Below, piece by piece: positions 9,139 to 19,098 of a stretch of DNA of 64,000 nt. Origin of the DNA: Microbacterium radiodurans (GTDB lineage Bacteria; Actinomycetota; Actinomycetes; Actinomycetales; Microbacteriaceae); the NCBI RefSeq assembly GCF_008710705.1, contig NZ_VYRZ01000002.1, positions 434,001 to 498,000 of the forward strand. The letters are read 5' to 3'. The notes under the pieces were generated by a model. The model was given only the letters and a program-made list of their open reading frames with translations. It ran no database searches and was not told where the DNA came from. The translations under genes were made by a program, and so were the position numbers. Within the stretch, counting starts at the first letter, position 1. Every line of letters begins with the position of its first letter.

Positions 9139-10689
9139 TCAGCCCTTGCCGAAGAGCTTCTGGATCTCGGCGAGATCGGCCTCGCTCGGCGCCTGCTGAG
9201 CAGCTCCCAGACCGAAGCCGGAGCCGGTCGGCGCCGTCGTCGCCGCGATCCCGGCGTTCTCGGCAGCGCGCTTGGCGGGGTTACCCGAGCGCGATCCGCT
9301 CTTGCTCTTGACCTGCTTGCCGCGCTTGCTCGACGCGCCGGGCTTGCCGCCCATGGGCCCCATCCCGGGGATGTTGGGCACGCCGCCGCGCGCGACGGTC
9401 TTCATCATCTTCGCCGCCTGGTCGAAGCGCTGCACGAGCTGGTTGACGTCGGTCACCGTCATCCCGGATCCGCGCGCGATGCGCAGGCGCCGAGAGCCGT
9501 TGAGAACCTTGGGGTTGCGTCGCTCGCCCGGCGTCATCGAGCGGATGATCGCCTCGGTCCGGTCGATCTCCCGCTCGTCGAACTGCTCGAGCTGCTGCTT
9601 CATCTGGCCCATGCCCGGCAGCATGCCGAGCATCTTCTTCATCGAGCCCATCTTCTTCATCTGCTGGAGCTGATCGAGGAAGTCCTCGAGCGTGAACTGC
9701 TCCTTCGCGAGCTTCTCCGCGACGGCGAGGGCTTCCTCCTCGTCGAACGCCTGCTGAGCCTGCTCGATGAGCGTGAGGATGTCGCCGAGGTCGAGGATGC
9801 GGCTGGCCATGCGGTCCGGGTGGAACGCTTCGAGATCCTCGAGCCCCTCTCCCGTCGAGGCGAAGATGATCGGCCGCTGGGTCACGGACGCGACCGAGAG
9901 AGCGGCACCACCGCGCGCGTCGCCGTCGAGCTTCGACAGCACGACACCGGTGAAGTCGACGCCGTCCTGGAAGGCCTTGGCGGTGTTCACCGCGTCCTGC
10001 CCGATCATGGCGTCGATGACGAAGAGGACTTCGTCGGGGTCGGTGGCCCTGCGGATGTCGGCCGCCTGCTTCATGAGTTCGGCGTCGACACCGAGGCGAC
10101 CGGCGGTGTCGATGATGACGACGTCGTGCTGCGCGCGTCGGGCGTGCTCGACGCCGTCTCGGGCGACGCGCACCGGGTCCCCGACACCGTTGCCCGGCTG
10201 AGGCGCGAAGATCGCCGCGCCGGCACGCTCCGCGACGACCTGGAGCTGATTGACGGCGTTGGGGCGCTGCAGGTCGCATGCGACCAGCAGTGGGGTGTGC
10301 CCGTCCTTCTCGAGCTGCTTCGCGAGCTTCCCGGCGAACGTCGTCTTTCCGGAGCCCTGCAGACCCGCGAGCATGATCACGGTCGGCGGGTTCTTCGCGA
10401 ACTGGAGTCGCCGCTGCTGACCGCCGAGGATGGCCACGAGCTCCTCGTTGACGATCTGGACGACCTGCTGCGCCGGGTTCAGCGCACGGTTGACCTCGTC
10501 GCCGAGGGCGCGTTCGCGCACCTTCGCGGTGAACTCCTTGACGACCACGAGTGCGACGTCGGCGTCCAGAAGCGCGCGACGGATCTCCCGCACGGTCTGG
10601 TCGACGTCGGCCGCCGAGAGCTTGCCCTTGGTGCGGAGGTTCCGGAAGGTCTCGGTGAGACGGTCGGAGAGCGTGCCGAAAGTTGCCAT
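9139..10689 (-). CDS. ffh: signal recognition particle GTPase Ffh (SRP54)
   Basis: Ffh binds signal sequences and 4.5S RNA and docks to FtsY (also in this window). The 516-residue protein shows the N domain ([20 protein letters not shown]), the G domain with GLQGSGKTT (about residue 108), DTAGRLGVD, and [10 protein letters not shown], and a Met-rich M domain ([17 protein letters not shown]) with the [15 protein letters not shown]-binding part. The C-terminus extends into a basic, low-complexity tail. A TAGAAT box lies 9 bases before the ATG. The 4.5S RNA gene was not found in the window. Confidence 0.97.
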   Translation of the reverse strand: MATFGTLSDRLTETFRNLRTKGKLSAADVDQTVREIRRALLDADVALVVVKEFTAKVRERALGDEVNRALNPAQQVVQIVNEELVAILGGQQRRLQFAKNPPTVIMLAGLQGSGKTTFAGKLAKQLEKDGHTPLLVACDLQRPNAVNQLQVVAERAGAAIFAPQPGNGVGDPVRVARDGVEHARRAQHDVVIIDTAGRLGVDAELMKQAADIRRATDPDEVLFVIDAMIGQDAVNTAKAFQDGVDFTGVVLSKLDGDARGGAALSVASVTQRPIIFASTGEGLEDLEAFHPDRMASRILDLGDILTLIEQAQQAFDEEEALAVAEKLAKEQFTLEDFLDQLQQMKKMGSMKKMLGMLPGMGQMKQQLEQFDEREIDRTEAIIRSMTPGERRNPKVLNGSRRLRIARGSGMTVTDVNQLVQRFDQAAKMMKTVARGGVPNIPGMGPMGGKPGASSKRGKQVKSKSGSRSGNPAKRAAENAGIAATTAPTGSGFGLGAAQQAPSEADLAEIQKLFGKG

Positions 10690-10736
10690 GATCCCTCGAT
10701 TCTACCGGGATGCCGCGGCACGTCCCGGCGACGCGG

Positions 10737-11303
10737 TCACGGCCGAGCGGCGACCTGGACAGCGCGGCGCACGAACGCTTCGAGCTCGACCCGCCCGGCG
10801 CCGTCCCGAGCCCAGGCGGCTACGGCGGCGAGCAGGGCACCGCCCCACCCGGCCGCGCGGACGTCCGCCTCGAGCCGCGCGACCCCGGCGGCCTCGAACA
10901 CGGGAGCGACGACCGCCGCGACGCGGGCGGAGCGGAGCGCGGCCTCGCGGGCGAGCTCGTCGCGCACACCCATCGTGGCCTCGTTCACGATCGCGAGTGC
11001 GAGGCTGTCCGGTGCGAAACCGCGCGCAAGGCGATCGAACGCGGCGCTCACCGCGGCGGCATCCGACTCCCCCGCCAGCTCGTCCTCGAGGCGGTCGATC
11101 CTCTCGTCGAGGCCCGACCAGAGCACGGCCGACTTCGAGGCGAAGTAGTTGAAGAAGCTCGACCGGCTCACTCCGGCGCGCCGAGCGATCTCGGCGATCG
11201 TCGTCGAGTCGAACCCCTGTTCGAGGAAGAGCTCGCAGGCGGCCTCGGCCAGGGTCTCGCGCGACGAAGCGCGCGGCCGGCCGACGCGGGAGTCGGTCGT
11301 CAC
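10737..11303 (-). CDS. TetR/AcrR-family transcriptional regulator
   Basis: The 188-residue protein has an N-terminal HTH ([47 protein letters not shown], about residues 15-62) and a variable C-terminal ligand domain. It is divergent from lipB. A TAGGCT box lies six bases before the GTG start, suggesting a leaderless mRNA. An imperfect inverted repeat lies between the two starts. The target and ligand are unknown; control of lipB-lipA or self-regulation is inferred from position only. Confidence 0.9.
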   Translation of the reverse strand: MTTDSRVGRPRASSRETLAEAACELFLEQGFDSTTIAEIARRAGVSRSSFFNYFASKSAVLWSGLDERIDRLEDELAGESDAAAVSAAFDRLARGFAPDSLALAIVNEATMGVRDELAREAALRSARVAAVVAPVFEAAGVARLEADVRAAGWGGALLAAVAAWARDGAGRVELEAFVRRAVQVAARP

Positions 11304-11334
11304 CGTCTCAGCCTACGGCGTCGCCTGACACTGC

Positions 11335-11364
11335 GATGAGTCGTATTGTTGGACGCGATTCATC
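11335..11364. promoter_or_regulatory. candidate TetR operator between TetR gene and lipB
   Basis: GATGAGTCG and CGATTCATC form an inverted repeat with 8 of 9 positions matching and a 12-base centre. A nested shorter repeat (ATTGTTG ... CATCAAT) shares the same region. It lies 17 bases upstream of the lipB start and 32 bases from the TetR start, where an operator would be expected. Confidence 0.45.
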
Positions 11365-11380
11365 AATCGAGGGAGGCACT

Positions 11381-12031
11381 GTGATCGGAACGGCGATCGA
11401 CGTCCGCACCGTGGGGCTCGGCCCGCACTTCATCCCCTACCGCGCGGGTTGGGACCTTCAGCGGCGCGTCCACGCGGACGTCGTCGACGGCGGTGCCGAC
11501 ACTCTGCTCCTGCTCGAACACGAGGCGGTGTACACCGCCGGTGTCCGGACGATCGCCGCCGAGCGGCCGACCGATGGCACACCGGTCGTCGACGTCGATC
11601 GCGGCGGGAAGATCACCTGGCACGGCCCGGGCCAACTCGTCGGGTATCCGATCGTCCGGCTCCCGGAGCCCGTGGACGTCGTCGCTCATGTGCGGCGACT
11701 CGAAGCCGTCCTGCTCGCCGCCGTGGCCGACCTCGGCGTCGACGCCGGGCTCATCGCCGGACGGAGCGGCGTCTGGGTCTCCTCGTCCGGGCACGATGCG
11801 AAGCTCGCCGCCATCGGCGTGCGGGTCGAGCGGGGCGTGACGATGCACGGTTTCGCGCTGAACTGCAGCAACGATCTGGAGCCCTTCCGGCGGATCATCC
11901 CCTGCGGCATCGCGGATGCGGGGGTGACCACGCTCTCCGCAGAACTCGGCGCGTCGGTGACGCCCGCCGACGCACTCGAGGTCGTCGGCGGACGCTTCAC
12001 GGCGGAGTTCGCCGCGGCGGTGGCGGCATGA
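11381..12031 (+). CDS. lipB: octanoyl-[acyl-carrier-protein]-protein N-octanoyltransferase
   Basis: LipB moves octanoate from ACP to lipoyl domains. The 216-residue protein has [30 protein letters not shown], the substrate-loop Lys in [12 protein letters not shown], and the catalytic Cys region [20 protein letters not shown]. The GTG at 11381 is preferred over an in-frame ATG at 11336 because GGGAGG precedes it and the family N-terminus starts nearby. It overlaps lipA by ATGA. Confidence 0.95.
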   Translation: MIGTAIDVRTVGLGPHFIPYRAGWDLQRRVHADVVDGGADTLLLLEHEAVYTAGVRTIAAERPTDGTPVVDVDRGGKITWHGPGQLVGYPIVRLPEPVDVVAHVRRLEAVLLAAVADLGVDAGLIAGRSGVWVSSSGHDAKLAAIGVRVERGVTMHGFALNCSNDLEPFRRIIPCGIADAGVTTLSAELGASVTPADALEVVGGRFTAEFAAAVAA

Positions 12032-13047
12032 GCGCGTGCGGCGTACCCGCCGAGCCCGCGACGACCGCACCCGGCGGCCGCAAGCTGCTGCGGCTCGAGG
12101 TGCGGAATGCGCAGACGCCGATCGAGCGCAAGCCGGAGTGGATCAAGACGACGGCGCGGATGGGCGAGGAGTATCGCGCGCTCCGCGAACTCGTGACGGA
12201 GGAGGGCCTGCACACCGTGTGCCAGGAAGCCGGCTGCCCCAACATCTACGAGTGCTGGGAGGACCGCGAGGCGACCTTCCTGATCGGCGGCTCGCAGTGC
12301 ACGCGGCGCTGCGACTTCTGCCAGATCGACACCGGCAAGCCGGCCGATTACGACACGGACGAACCGCGACGCGTCGCCGAGAGCGTCACGCGGATGCAGC
12401 TGCGCTACGCGACGGTGACGGGCGTGGCCCGTGACGATCTCCCCGACGGCGGCGCGTGGCTGCATGCGGAGACCGTCCGTCGGATCCATGCGGAGAACCC
12501 GAAGACCGGGGTGGAGATCCTCGCGACCGACTTCAACGGAGACCCGGCGCAGCTCGACGAGGTGTTCGCCTCCCGCCCCGAGGTCTTCGCCCACAACGTC
12601 GAGACCGTCCCGCGCATCTTCAAGCGCATCCGACCCGCCTTCCGGTACGAGCGCTCCCTCGGCGTGCTCACCCGCGCACGCGACGCCGGTCTCATCACCA
12701 AGTCGAATCTCATCCTCGGCATGGGTGAGACGCCGGACGAGGTGGTGCAGGCGCTGCAGGACCTTCACGACGCCGGTACCGACATCATCACGATCACGCA
12801 GTACCTGCGGCCGACGCCGCGTCACCTGCCGGTCGACCGCTGGGTCAAGCCGGACGAGTTCGTCGGGTTCCGCGAGGAGGCCGAGCGCATCGGGTTCCTC
12901 GGCGTGCTCGCCGGGCCGCTCGTGCGTTCGTCCTACCGCGCCGGACGCCTGTGGGCGCAGTCGATGGCGGCGAAGGGACGACGGATCCCGGAGCATCTCG
13001 CGCACCTCGCCGAGACGGCGGATGCGGGTTTCGCCCAGGCGGTCTGA
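12028..13047 (+). CDS. lipA: lipoyl synthase
   Basis: LipA is a radical-SAM enzyme that inserts two sulfurs into the octanoyl chain. The 339-residue protein has both iron-sulfur motifs: the auxiliary-cluster cysteines in [14 protein letters not shown] (about residue 70) and the radical-[11 protein letters not shown] (about residue 100). [18 protein letters not shown] and the C-terminal RSSYRAG are also family features. The start overlaps the lipB stop (ATGA). The pair performs the endogenous lipoylation route. Confidence 0.97.
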   Translation: MSACGVPAEPATTAPGGRKLLRLEVRNAQTPIERKPEWIKTTARMGEEYRALRELVTEEGLHTVCQEAGCPNIYECWEDREATFLIGGSQCTRRCDFCQIDTGKPADYDTDEPRRVAESVTRMQLRYATVTGVARDDLPDGGAWLHAETVRRIHAENPKTGVEILATDFNGDPAQLDEVFASRPEVFAHNVETVPRIFKRIRPAFRYERSLGVLTRARDAGLITKSNLILGMGETPDEVVQALQDLHDAGTDIITITQYLRPTPRHLPVDRWVKPDEFVGFREEAERIGFLGVLAGPLVRSSYRAGRLWAQSMAAKGRRIPEHLAHLAETADAGFAQAV

Positions 13048-13077
13048 CGCGGCGCGCCGGCGCCTCCGCGGCCCCCA

Positions 13078-13521
13078 TCAGCGAGCGGTCGGATCCCCCG
13101 GCCACACGTACGGGAGATCGTCGGGGACGTCGCCGAACCGGAGCCGGTAGAACTCGGGATCCTTCCGGACGAGGTTCGATCTGTGCGACAGATGCAGGGC
13201 CTCGTCGCCGAGCCACGGCGGCAGCGCGAGTTCACTCTGCGCGACGCCGTCGACCTCGGGCGCGAAGGCGAGGATCTGCGCTCGGACGGTGTCGGCGTGT
13301 CCCGCGTCGATCCACGCGTCCGTCATCGCGAGTCCGTAGGAGACGAGCGCCGGCAGGTGACCGCGCCACATCTTCGCGGCCGGATGGTGGCGCCATCCGT
13401 AGTCCGGCACGGTGTTGGCCCGCAGGAGCTGAAGCGTCTCGACGCGCTGCTTGCCGAGGCGTGCGGTGTCGAGCGCGCGAGCGGAGTCGACGAACGAGGA
13501 GTACGGCAGGAAGGTCTGCAC
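13078..13521 (-). CDS. pyrimidine dimer DNA glycosylase-like protein (MSMEG_6728 type)
   Basis: The 147-residue protein begins MQTFLPYSSFVDSARALDTARLGKQRVETLQ and contains GWRHHPAAKMWRGH, features of the small Pyr_excise-type proteins of actinobacteria related to T4 endonuclease V. Repair activity is inferred from family only. It is downstream of the DUF2004 gene by two bases, so the pair is probably co-transcribed. It converges with lipA with 30 bases between. Confidence 0.78.
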   Translation of the reverse strand: MQTFLPYSSFVDSARALDTARLGKQRVETLQLLRANTVPDYGWRHHPAAKMWRGHLPALVSYGLAMTDAWIDAGHADTVRAQILAFAPEVDGVAQSELALPPWLGDEALHLSHRSNLVRKDPEFYRLRFGDVPDDLPYVWPGDPTAR

Positions 13522-13523
13522 GT

Positions 13524-14024
13524 TCAGTCGGCGCTCGTGACCGACTGGACGCTTCCGTCGCTCGTGAGGTTCACGAGCAGGACGTCCTCCGTCGAGTCGG
13601 GGTCGAGGGCGTACTCGAGCACGGCGAAAGGGTCCGAGCCGCCGTGCTCGTCGGCGAGAATCGTCATGCTGATCAGCTGGAGCGAGCGGATGACGTCCAT
13701 GTGCGTGTCGCCCGAGATGTCGACGAGGAAGGACTCGATGTCGTCCCCGAGCTGCTCCTGCTGCTGCAGGATGAACTCGGTCACCTCGCTCGTGCGATCG
13801 TTCAGCTCCGAGACCATGGCGTTGCGAGCCGACAGGTCGATCGACTCGATGGCCGAGATCATCGCCGCCGCGACGTCGAGCGCTGCCGCGGACACGTCGT
13901 CCTGATCCGGAGCCGTGAGATCGACGGTGACCGTCTGGTCGCCGATCTCGACGTGATCCGACCAGAAGATCGATCCGTCCGGACCCGACTCGAGGAGTCC
14001 GAAGTAGTCGTGCTCGATCGCCAT
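13524..14024 (-). CDS. DUF2004 family protein
   Basis: The 166-residue acidic protein begins MAIEHDYFGLLESGPDGSIFWSD and resembles the DUF2004 family of actinobacteria; no function is known. There is no signal peptide or membrane segment. It lies 55 bases after ftsY and two bases before the pyrimidine-dimer glycosylase-like gene, so it may be the middle of a short unit at the end of smc-ftsY. Confidence 0.8.
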   Translation of the reverse strand: MAIEHDYFGLLESGPDGSIFWSDHVEIGDQTVTVDLTAPDQDDVSAAALDVAAAMISAIESIDLSARNAMVSELNDRTSEVTEFILQQQEQLGDDIESFLVDISGDTHMDVIRSLQLISMTILADEHGGSDPFAVLEYALDPDSTEDVLLVNLTSDGSVQSVTSAD

Positions 14025-14079
14025 GTCCTTATGAAACCAGCCGTGAGGTCGAGGGGGAAGTGGTGACGCGGCGCGGCGC

Positions 14080-14952
14080 TCAGTCGACCAGCGCCGAGGC
14101 GAACACGTGCGGCGTGAAACCCGTCAGGTCGCCGATGCCCTCGCCCTGTCCGAGGAGCTTGACCGGGATGCCGGTCCGCTCCTGCACGGCCAGGACGAAG
14201 CCGCCGCGCGCCGAACCGTCCAGCTTCGTGATGACGAGTCCGGTGACGCCGGCATGCTGCAGGAACGCCTCGGCCTGCATCACGCCGTTCTGACCCGTCG
14301 TGGCGTCGAGGACGAGCAGGACCTCGCTGATGGGCGCCTGCTTCTCGATCACCCGACGGATCTTGGTCAGCTCGTCCATCAGACCGCCCTTGGTGTGCAG
14401 GCGTCCCGCGGTGTCGACGAGGACGATCTCGGTTCCCGTCTGCTTCGCGTGCTCGATCGTCTGGAAAGCGACGGACGCCGGGTCCTGACCCTCGTGCTGA
14501 GGCCGCACGATCGTCGCGCCCCCGCGCTCCGCCCAGGTCGCGAGCTGGTCGACCGCGGCGGCCCGGAACGTGTCCGCGGCGCCCACGACGACCGAGCGGC
14601 CGTAGCGCTGCAGGAACTTCGCGAACTTGCCGATCGTCGTGGTCTTGCCGACGCCGTTGACGCCAACCACCAGGACGACAGCGGGGCGTTCCGTGAGGCG
14701 GAGGGTGGAGTCGAAGGCGGCGAAGCGCTCCTCCAGGCTCTCGCGCAGCATCCGCTGCAGGTCCTTCGGATCGGTCGTGCGGAACCGCTCGACGTTGCCG
14801 CGGAGCTCCTCGACGATGCGCTCGGTGATGTCGGGGCCGAAGTCGGCGGTGATGAGCGCCGTCTCGAGGTCGTCCCACGTGTTCTCGTCGATCGTCGGCT
14901 TGACGAAGAGTCCTCGAAGCGCGCGCGACAGGGACCAGGGGTTCTCGGCCAT
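14080..14952 (-). CDS. ftsY: signal recognition particle receptor FtsY
   Basis: FtsY is the membrane-associated GTPase that receives SRP-ribosome complexes from Ffh. The 290-residue protein is the short form with little of the acidic A domain: an N domain (WDDLETALITADFGPDITERIV) and a G domain with GVNGVGKTTTIGK (about residue 95), DTAGRLHTKGGLMDEL, TKLDGSARGG and GQGEGIGDLTGFTPHVFASALVD at the end. It starts 9 bases after the smc stop, so the two are one transcription unit. Confidence 0.97.
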   Translation of the reverse strand: MAENPWSLSRALRGLFVKPTIDENTWDDLETALITADFGPDITERIVEELRGNVERFRTTDPKDLQRMLRESLEERFAAFDSTLRLTERPAVVLVVGVNGVGKTTTIGKFAKFLQRYGRSVVVGAADTFRAAAVDQLATWAERGGATIVRPQHEGQDPASVAFQTIEHAKQTGTEIVLVDTAGRLHTKGGLMDELTKIRRVIEKQAPISEVLLVLDATTGQNGVMQAEAFLQHAGVTGLVITKLDGSARGGFVLAVQERTGIPVKLLGQGEGIGDLTGFTPHVFASALVD

Positions 14953-14961
14953 GCTCTCAGC

Positions 14962-17900
14962 CTAGGCGCTCGCCCGCTCGCGGACGCGCTGGCCGACGAC
15001 CGCCGAGACGCCGTCCTGACGCATCGACACCCCGTAGAGCGCGTCGGCGATCTCCATCGTGCGCTTCTGGTGCGTGATGACGATCAGCTGACTCGACTCG
15101 CGCAGCTGCTCGAACACTCCGAGCAGTCGCCCCAGGTTCGCGTCGTCGAGAGCGGCCTCGACCTCGTCGAGGATGTAGAACGGGCTTGGGCGGGCCTTGA
15201 AGATCGCCGTGAGCAGGGCGACGGCCGCCAGCGACCGTTCGCCGCCGGAGAGCAGCGAGAGGCGTTCGATCTTCTTGCCGACGGGGCGGACCGACACCTC
15301 GATCCCCGTCGTCAGCGGATGCTCCGGGTCGGTCAGCGAGATGCTGCCGGTGCCGCCGGGGAAGAGGATCGGGAAGACCTCCCCGAAAGCGATCTTGGTG
15401 TCTTCGAAGGCGGCGAGGAAGATGCTCTGCATCCGCTCATCGAGCTCCGCGATGATCGTCACGAGGTCGGCCCGCGTCTGGGTCAGATCGGCGAGCTGCT
15501 CGGTGAGGAAGGCGTGGCGCTGCTCGAGCGCGGCGAACTCCTCCAGCGCGAGCGGGTTGACGCGTCCCAGCTGAGCGAGCTTGCGCTCAGCGTCTGCCAG
15601 CCGCCGCCGTTCCGCGGCTCGGTCGAAGCCCCTGCCCGCCTCCTCCGCGGCGACCGCCTCCTCCGCGAGCGGCCGATCGGGTCCGTATTCCGAAACGAGA
15701 ATGTTCTCGTCGAACCCCAGCTCGGAGGCGACGCGCTCGAGAAGACTCGTGACGTGCAACCGCTTCTCGTGCATCTGGAGCTCGAGACCGTGCACCCGCT
15801 CGGTGAGGCCGGAGAGCCGACCGCGCACGGCCTGATCACGCTGCCGGAGGTCGGCGAGCTCGGCGGTGAGCTCGCTGCGCATGTGCTCCGCGCGGGCGAG
15901 CTCGACGCGCGCTTGCGAGACCGACCGGTCGATCGAGTCCAGAAGCGGCGGCAGCTGCTCGGCGACCGCCACAGCGATCGCTCGCTGACGGCGCCGGATC
16001 ACTGCGCGTCTCGCTGCCTCGGCTGCCGCGGCGCGCTCCCGCTCCCGCTGGCGGTCGAGCTGCTGCACTCGGGCCTCGCCGGCCCGGACCCGCTCGCGCA
16101 GGGTCTCGATATCGAGGCGCGCCCGCATCTCGCGCTCCCGGGTCGCCTCGAGCGCGTCGAGCAGACCGTCGCGGGCCGACGCGTCGAGGATCGGCCGGGG
16201 CGCAGCCGCTGCCGCACCGAGGGCCTCGTCCGCCTCGCGTGCCGCGGCCTCGGCATCCTTCACGCCCGCCGTCGTCTGTGCGAGACCGGCTTCGAGGCGG
16301 TCGCACTCGGCGATCGCCGCTTCGTGGCGCACCGTCGCCCGATTGAGCTTCTCGGCATCGGCCGCGAGCGCCGCATCGTGCGCCCGGAGCGCGTCCAGCG
16401 AGGACTTCGTCCGCGACCGCGCATCGGTCCACCCCGTCTGAGCATCGGCCAGCGACTCGCGAAGAGCGTCGACGACGACGCGCATCTCGCTCAGCCGATC
16501 GGCGGCCGCATCCCGTTCGGCGGCGAGCTCGAGGCGTGACTGACCACCGCCGGATCCGGCGCGCAGCGTCCGTCGGGAGAGCATCTCGCCGCCGCGGGTC
16601 ACGAGCACGACCCGCTCGCGATCGGCATCGCCGAGACCCGCGCGTACGTCGACGGCGGCGTCGAGATCGTCGACGATCAGCACCGGGGCGAGAGCACCGA
16701 TCACGCCCGGCGGTGCGACCGTGACCGAGGCGGCTGAGGTCGTCCCGGTCGGTCCGGTCACGGGCGGGGCGACCGGCTCGTCAGCGAGCACGATGTCGAC
16801 GACGCCGAGATCTTCGTTCGCGGCGATCCTCGCCGCAATGACGGCCGAGGCGACGTCATCGACGAGAACGCCCTCCGCCAGCGCGCCGAGGGCCGCGGCG
16901 ACGGCGGCTTCGAAGCCCGTCTCGACCTTGACCGCGTCCGAGACGATCGAACGGACGCCCGTCAGGTCGCGGGCCACGAGATCGGCCGCAGCGTTCCGCA
17001 CCGTCAGTGCACGCCCGAGGGCGGCCGTCTGCGCCGTGAGCGATTCGGCCTCGCGTTCGGCGGCGTGCAGTCGCTCCCGGATCGCCGCCACCTCGGCCTC
17101 GGCCTCGGTCGCGTCGCGCTGCGCCCGCTCGTAGGCGGCGGTGTGCTCGGCGGATGCCGCCTCGGGGGCGGACTCCGGCTGCACGCGGGCGAGCTCGGCC
17201 TCCGCCTCGCTGCGCCGCTGACGCGCGGCATCCAGCGCCCGCTGCTGGCGGTCGACGCCGGCGCGGACGGCCTCGAGGCGGGATGCCGCCGCGTCCGCCC
17301 GCCCGCGCAGCTTCGTCAGGCGCATGTCGTGTTCCGAGACCAGCGCGCTCTGCGCGGCGATGTCGACGTCGAGGGCGTCGAGTTCGGCCCGTGCGCGGAT
17401 GACGTCGCGCGATGCCGCGGCCGCCGCATCCTGCGCGTCGCCGACGCCGGCGGCGATCTCATCGACCTCCGCGCGCGCTTCGTCGATGCTCGCCTGCGTG
17501 ACCGTCTCGACATCGACGGACAGTCGACCGTCGTCCTCGAGCAGCGCACGCCGCTGCGCGGCGAGGGTGAACAGCCCCCGGACCCGCTCCTGCACCTGTT
17601 CGAGGGCGAACGTGGTCGCGCGGGCCTTGTCGACCGCCTCGGAGCGCTGCGACGCCTCGAGCGCGTCGATGCGGCGCTTGAGCGTGTCGAGCTGATCCTG
17701 GAGGACGATGCGCTCGGCGTGACGCTCGTGCTCGTCGCGGGCGTGGTCCGCCAGCTGCGTGCGGAGGGCGACGAGCTCGTCGGCGTAGAGCCGCGCCTTC
17801 GCATCGCGTACGACGGCCGCGATCGTGGCCGCTTCCCGTGCGATCTCGGCCTGCTTCCCGAGGGGCTTGAGCTGGCGCCGGAGCTCACCGGCGAGATCGC

Positions 17901-18474
17901 TCAGGCGGGTGAGATTCGCCTCCATCGCCTCGAGCTTGCGCAGGGTCTTCTCCTTGCGCCGCCGGTGCTTCAAGATGCCGGCCGCCTCTTCGACGAAGCC
18001 ACGCCGATCCTCCGCGCTCGCCTGGAGGACCGTGTCGAGACGTCCCTGTCCGACGATCACGTGCATCTCGCGCCCGAGACCGGAGTCGCTGAGCAGCTCC
18101 TGGACGTCGAGCAGGCGGCAGGTCTCGCCGTTGATGGCGTACTCGCTCGAGCCGGTGCGGAAGAGCGTCCGGCTGATGGTCACTTCGGCGTATTCGATCG
18201 GGAGAACACCGTCGTGATTGTCGATCGTCAGCTGGACCTCGGCACGCCCGAGCGGCCCGCGCGTTGCGGTGCCGGCGAAGATGACGTCCTCCATCTTGCC
18301 GCCGCGGAGGGTCTTGGCACCCTGCTCCCCCATCACCCAGGCGAGAGCATCGACCACGTTGGACTTGCCCGAACCGTTCGGACCGACGATGCACGTCACG
18401 CCCGTCTCGAGGACGAACGTGGTCGGCTGGGCGAACGACTTGAAGCCCTTGAGCGTGACGCTCTTCAGGTGCAT
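14962..18474 (-). CDS. smc: chromosome partition protein SMC
   Basis: SMC forms the condensin-like ring that organises and segregates the chromosome, with ScpA and ScpB. The 1170-residue protein begins MHLKSVTLKGFKSFAQPT with Walker A GPNGSGKSN near residue 35. Long Ala/Glu/Arg-rich coiled coils flank a hinge (about residues 490-650), and the C-terminal head carries the ABC signature LLSGGERSLAAVALL and Walker B FYILDEVEAALDD. The ATG at 18474 is chosen over an upstream open frame because GGGAGG precedes it and it begins at the canonical N-terminus. Confidence 0.97.
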   Translation of the reverse strand: MHLKSVTLKGFKSFAQPTTFVLETGVTCIVGPNGSGKSNVVDALAWVMGEQGAKTLRGGKMEDVIFAGTATRGPLGRAEVQLTIDNHDGVLPIEYAEVTISRTLFRTGSSEYAINGETCRLLDVQELLSDSGLGREMHVIVGQGRLDTVLQASAEDRRGFVEEAAGILKHRRRKEKTLRKLEAMEANLTRLSDLAGELRRQLKPLGKQAEIAREAATIAAVVRDAKARLYADELVALRTQLADHARDEHERHAERIVLQDQLDTLKRRIDALEASQRSEAVDKARATTFALEQVQERVRGLFTLAAQRRALLEDDGRLSVDVETVTQASIDEARAEVDEIAAGVGDAQDAAAAASRDVIRARAELDALDVDIAAQSALVSEHDMRLTKLRGRADAAASRLEAVRAGVDRQQRALDAARQRRSEAEAELARVQPESAPEAASAEHTAAYERAQRDATEAEAEVAAIRERLHAAEREAESLTAQTAALGRALTVRNAAADLVARDLTGVRSIVSDAVKVETGFEAAVAAALGALAEGVLVDDVASAVIAARIAANEDLGVVDIVLADEPVAPPVTGPTGTTSAASVTVAPPGVIGALAPVLIVDDLDAAVDVRAGLGDADRERVVLVTRGGEMLSRRTLRAGSGGGQSRLELAAERDAAADRLSEMRVVVDALRESLADAQTGWTDARSRTKSSLDALRAHDAALAADAEKLNRATVRHEAAIAECDRLEAGLAQTTAGVKDAEAAAREADEALGAAAAAPRPILDASARDGLLDALEATREREMRARLDIETLRERVRAGEARVQQLDRQRERERAAAAEAARRAVIRRRQRAIAVAVAEQLPPLLDSIDRSVSQARVELARAEHMRSELTAELADLRQRDQAVRGRLSGLTERVHGLELQMHEKRLHVTSLLERVASELGFDENILVSEYGPDRPLAEEAVAAEEAGRGFDRAAERRRLADAERKLAQLGRVNPLALEEFAALEQRHAFLTEQLADLTQTRADLVTIIAELDERMQSIFLAAFEDTKIAFGEVFPILFPGGTGSISLTDPEHPLTTGIEVSVRPVGKKIERLSLLSGGERSLAAVALLTAIFKARPSPFYILDEVEAALDDANLGRLLGVFEQLRESSQLIVITHQKRTMEIADALYGVSMRQDGVSAVVGQRVRERASA

Positions 18475-18533
18475 GTCGGGCCCTCCCCGGGTCGGTGAAC
18501 GTCCACACGCTACCGGAGGATCGCCGGCTGGAC

Positions 18534-18563
18534 TTGACGCCGCACCGCGCGGACCGCTAGCGT
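18534..18563 (+). promoter_or_regulatory. sigma-70-like promoter for the 37-aa peptide/GNAT region
   Basis: TTGACG (18534-18539) and TAGCGT (18558-18563) are separated by 18 bases. This is the best -35/-10 pair I found by eye in the window. It points rightward, about 35 bases upstream of a small ORF with a near-perfect ribosome-binding site. Confidence 0.6.
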
Positions 18564-18598
18564 CACTTCCCGCATCCCTGACGAAAGGAGGTTCCCCG

Positions 18599-18712
18599 AT
18601 GTTGATTTCTGTCACTGCGTCCACCGCTGCCGCTGCTCGTTCCGAGCACCGCGACCGTTTCTCCTGCGTGATCGGCGGAGCCGCCGTCATGGCTGCTCAG
18701 CTGAACGTCTGA
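18599..18712 (+). CDS. 37-aa small peptide, possible leader peptide
   Basis: I do not recognise this product. The ORF encodes 37 residues with an ATG preceded by AAAGGAGG at ideal spacing. It starts MLISVTASTAAAARSEHRDR and ends in VMAAQLNV, with one Cys. It follows the TTGACG/TAGCGT promoter and precedes an 83-aa ORF and a GNAT gene. The strong start signals in a short frame suggest either a real small protein or a leader peptide controlling the downstream genes. The HRDRFSC segment faintly recalls the short Arg/His/Asp/Cys-containing leader peptides of other actinobacteria, but this is only a resemblance. Confidence 0.55.
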   Translation: MLISVTASTAAAARSEHRDRFSCVIGGAAVMAAQLNV

Positions 18713-18843
18713 GTCCGCGAGTCGCTCGCCCCGTTCCGCCTTTCCGCCCCGCGTGGTCCCCATGCCTCGGGCCGCAGCCCGTCGCTGCATCCGCGACGCG
18801 CATCGTCGCCACCGCACGTCCGCCCTCTCCGAACGAGGACACC

Positions 18844-19095
18844 ATGAACGCCGTCGTACAACGACGTCCCGAGGTCGCGTCCGCGCGGCCTGCCATCCCC
18901 GAGCAGACGGCTCTCGGCCGTCCGACCCTGGCCCAGCGCGTCGCGCTGCGGATCGCCCTGCAGCTCATCGTGTGGAGCGCGAAACGCGGCGCCAGTTCCG
19001 CGCCCGAGGTCGCGTACCGCCGCGAACAGCTCGCGGCCCGCGAAGCGCGCGAGCGCCACTGGGAGCGCGCGTACCTGCTCACTCCCTTCCGTTGA
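18844..19095 (+). CDS. 83-aa basic hypothetical protein
   Basis: The protein has 83 residues, an acceptable ribosome-binding site (GAGGACACC before the ATG) and a composition rich in Arg and Ala. A central segment (LAQRVALRIALQLIVWSAKRG) is amphipathic or weakly hydrophobic, followed by a charged helix (YRREQLAAREARERHWERA). I recognise no family. It lies 131 bases downstream of the 37-aa ORF and is followed at once by a hairpin and then the GNAT gene. Confidence 0.6.
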   Translation: MNAVVQRRPEVASARPAIPEQTALGRPTLAQRVALRIALQLIVWSAKRGASSAPEVAYRREQLAAREARERHWERAYLLTPFR

Positions 19096-19098
19096 TCC

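Noticed and set aside
14107..16539. Long 810-codon open frame on the plus strand opposite ftsY and smc
   Set aside because: It is antisense to two well-supported genes, has the His/Arg/Glu-rich composition typical of shadow frames in high-GC DNA, and no family motif.
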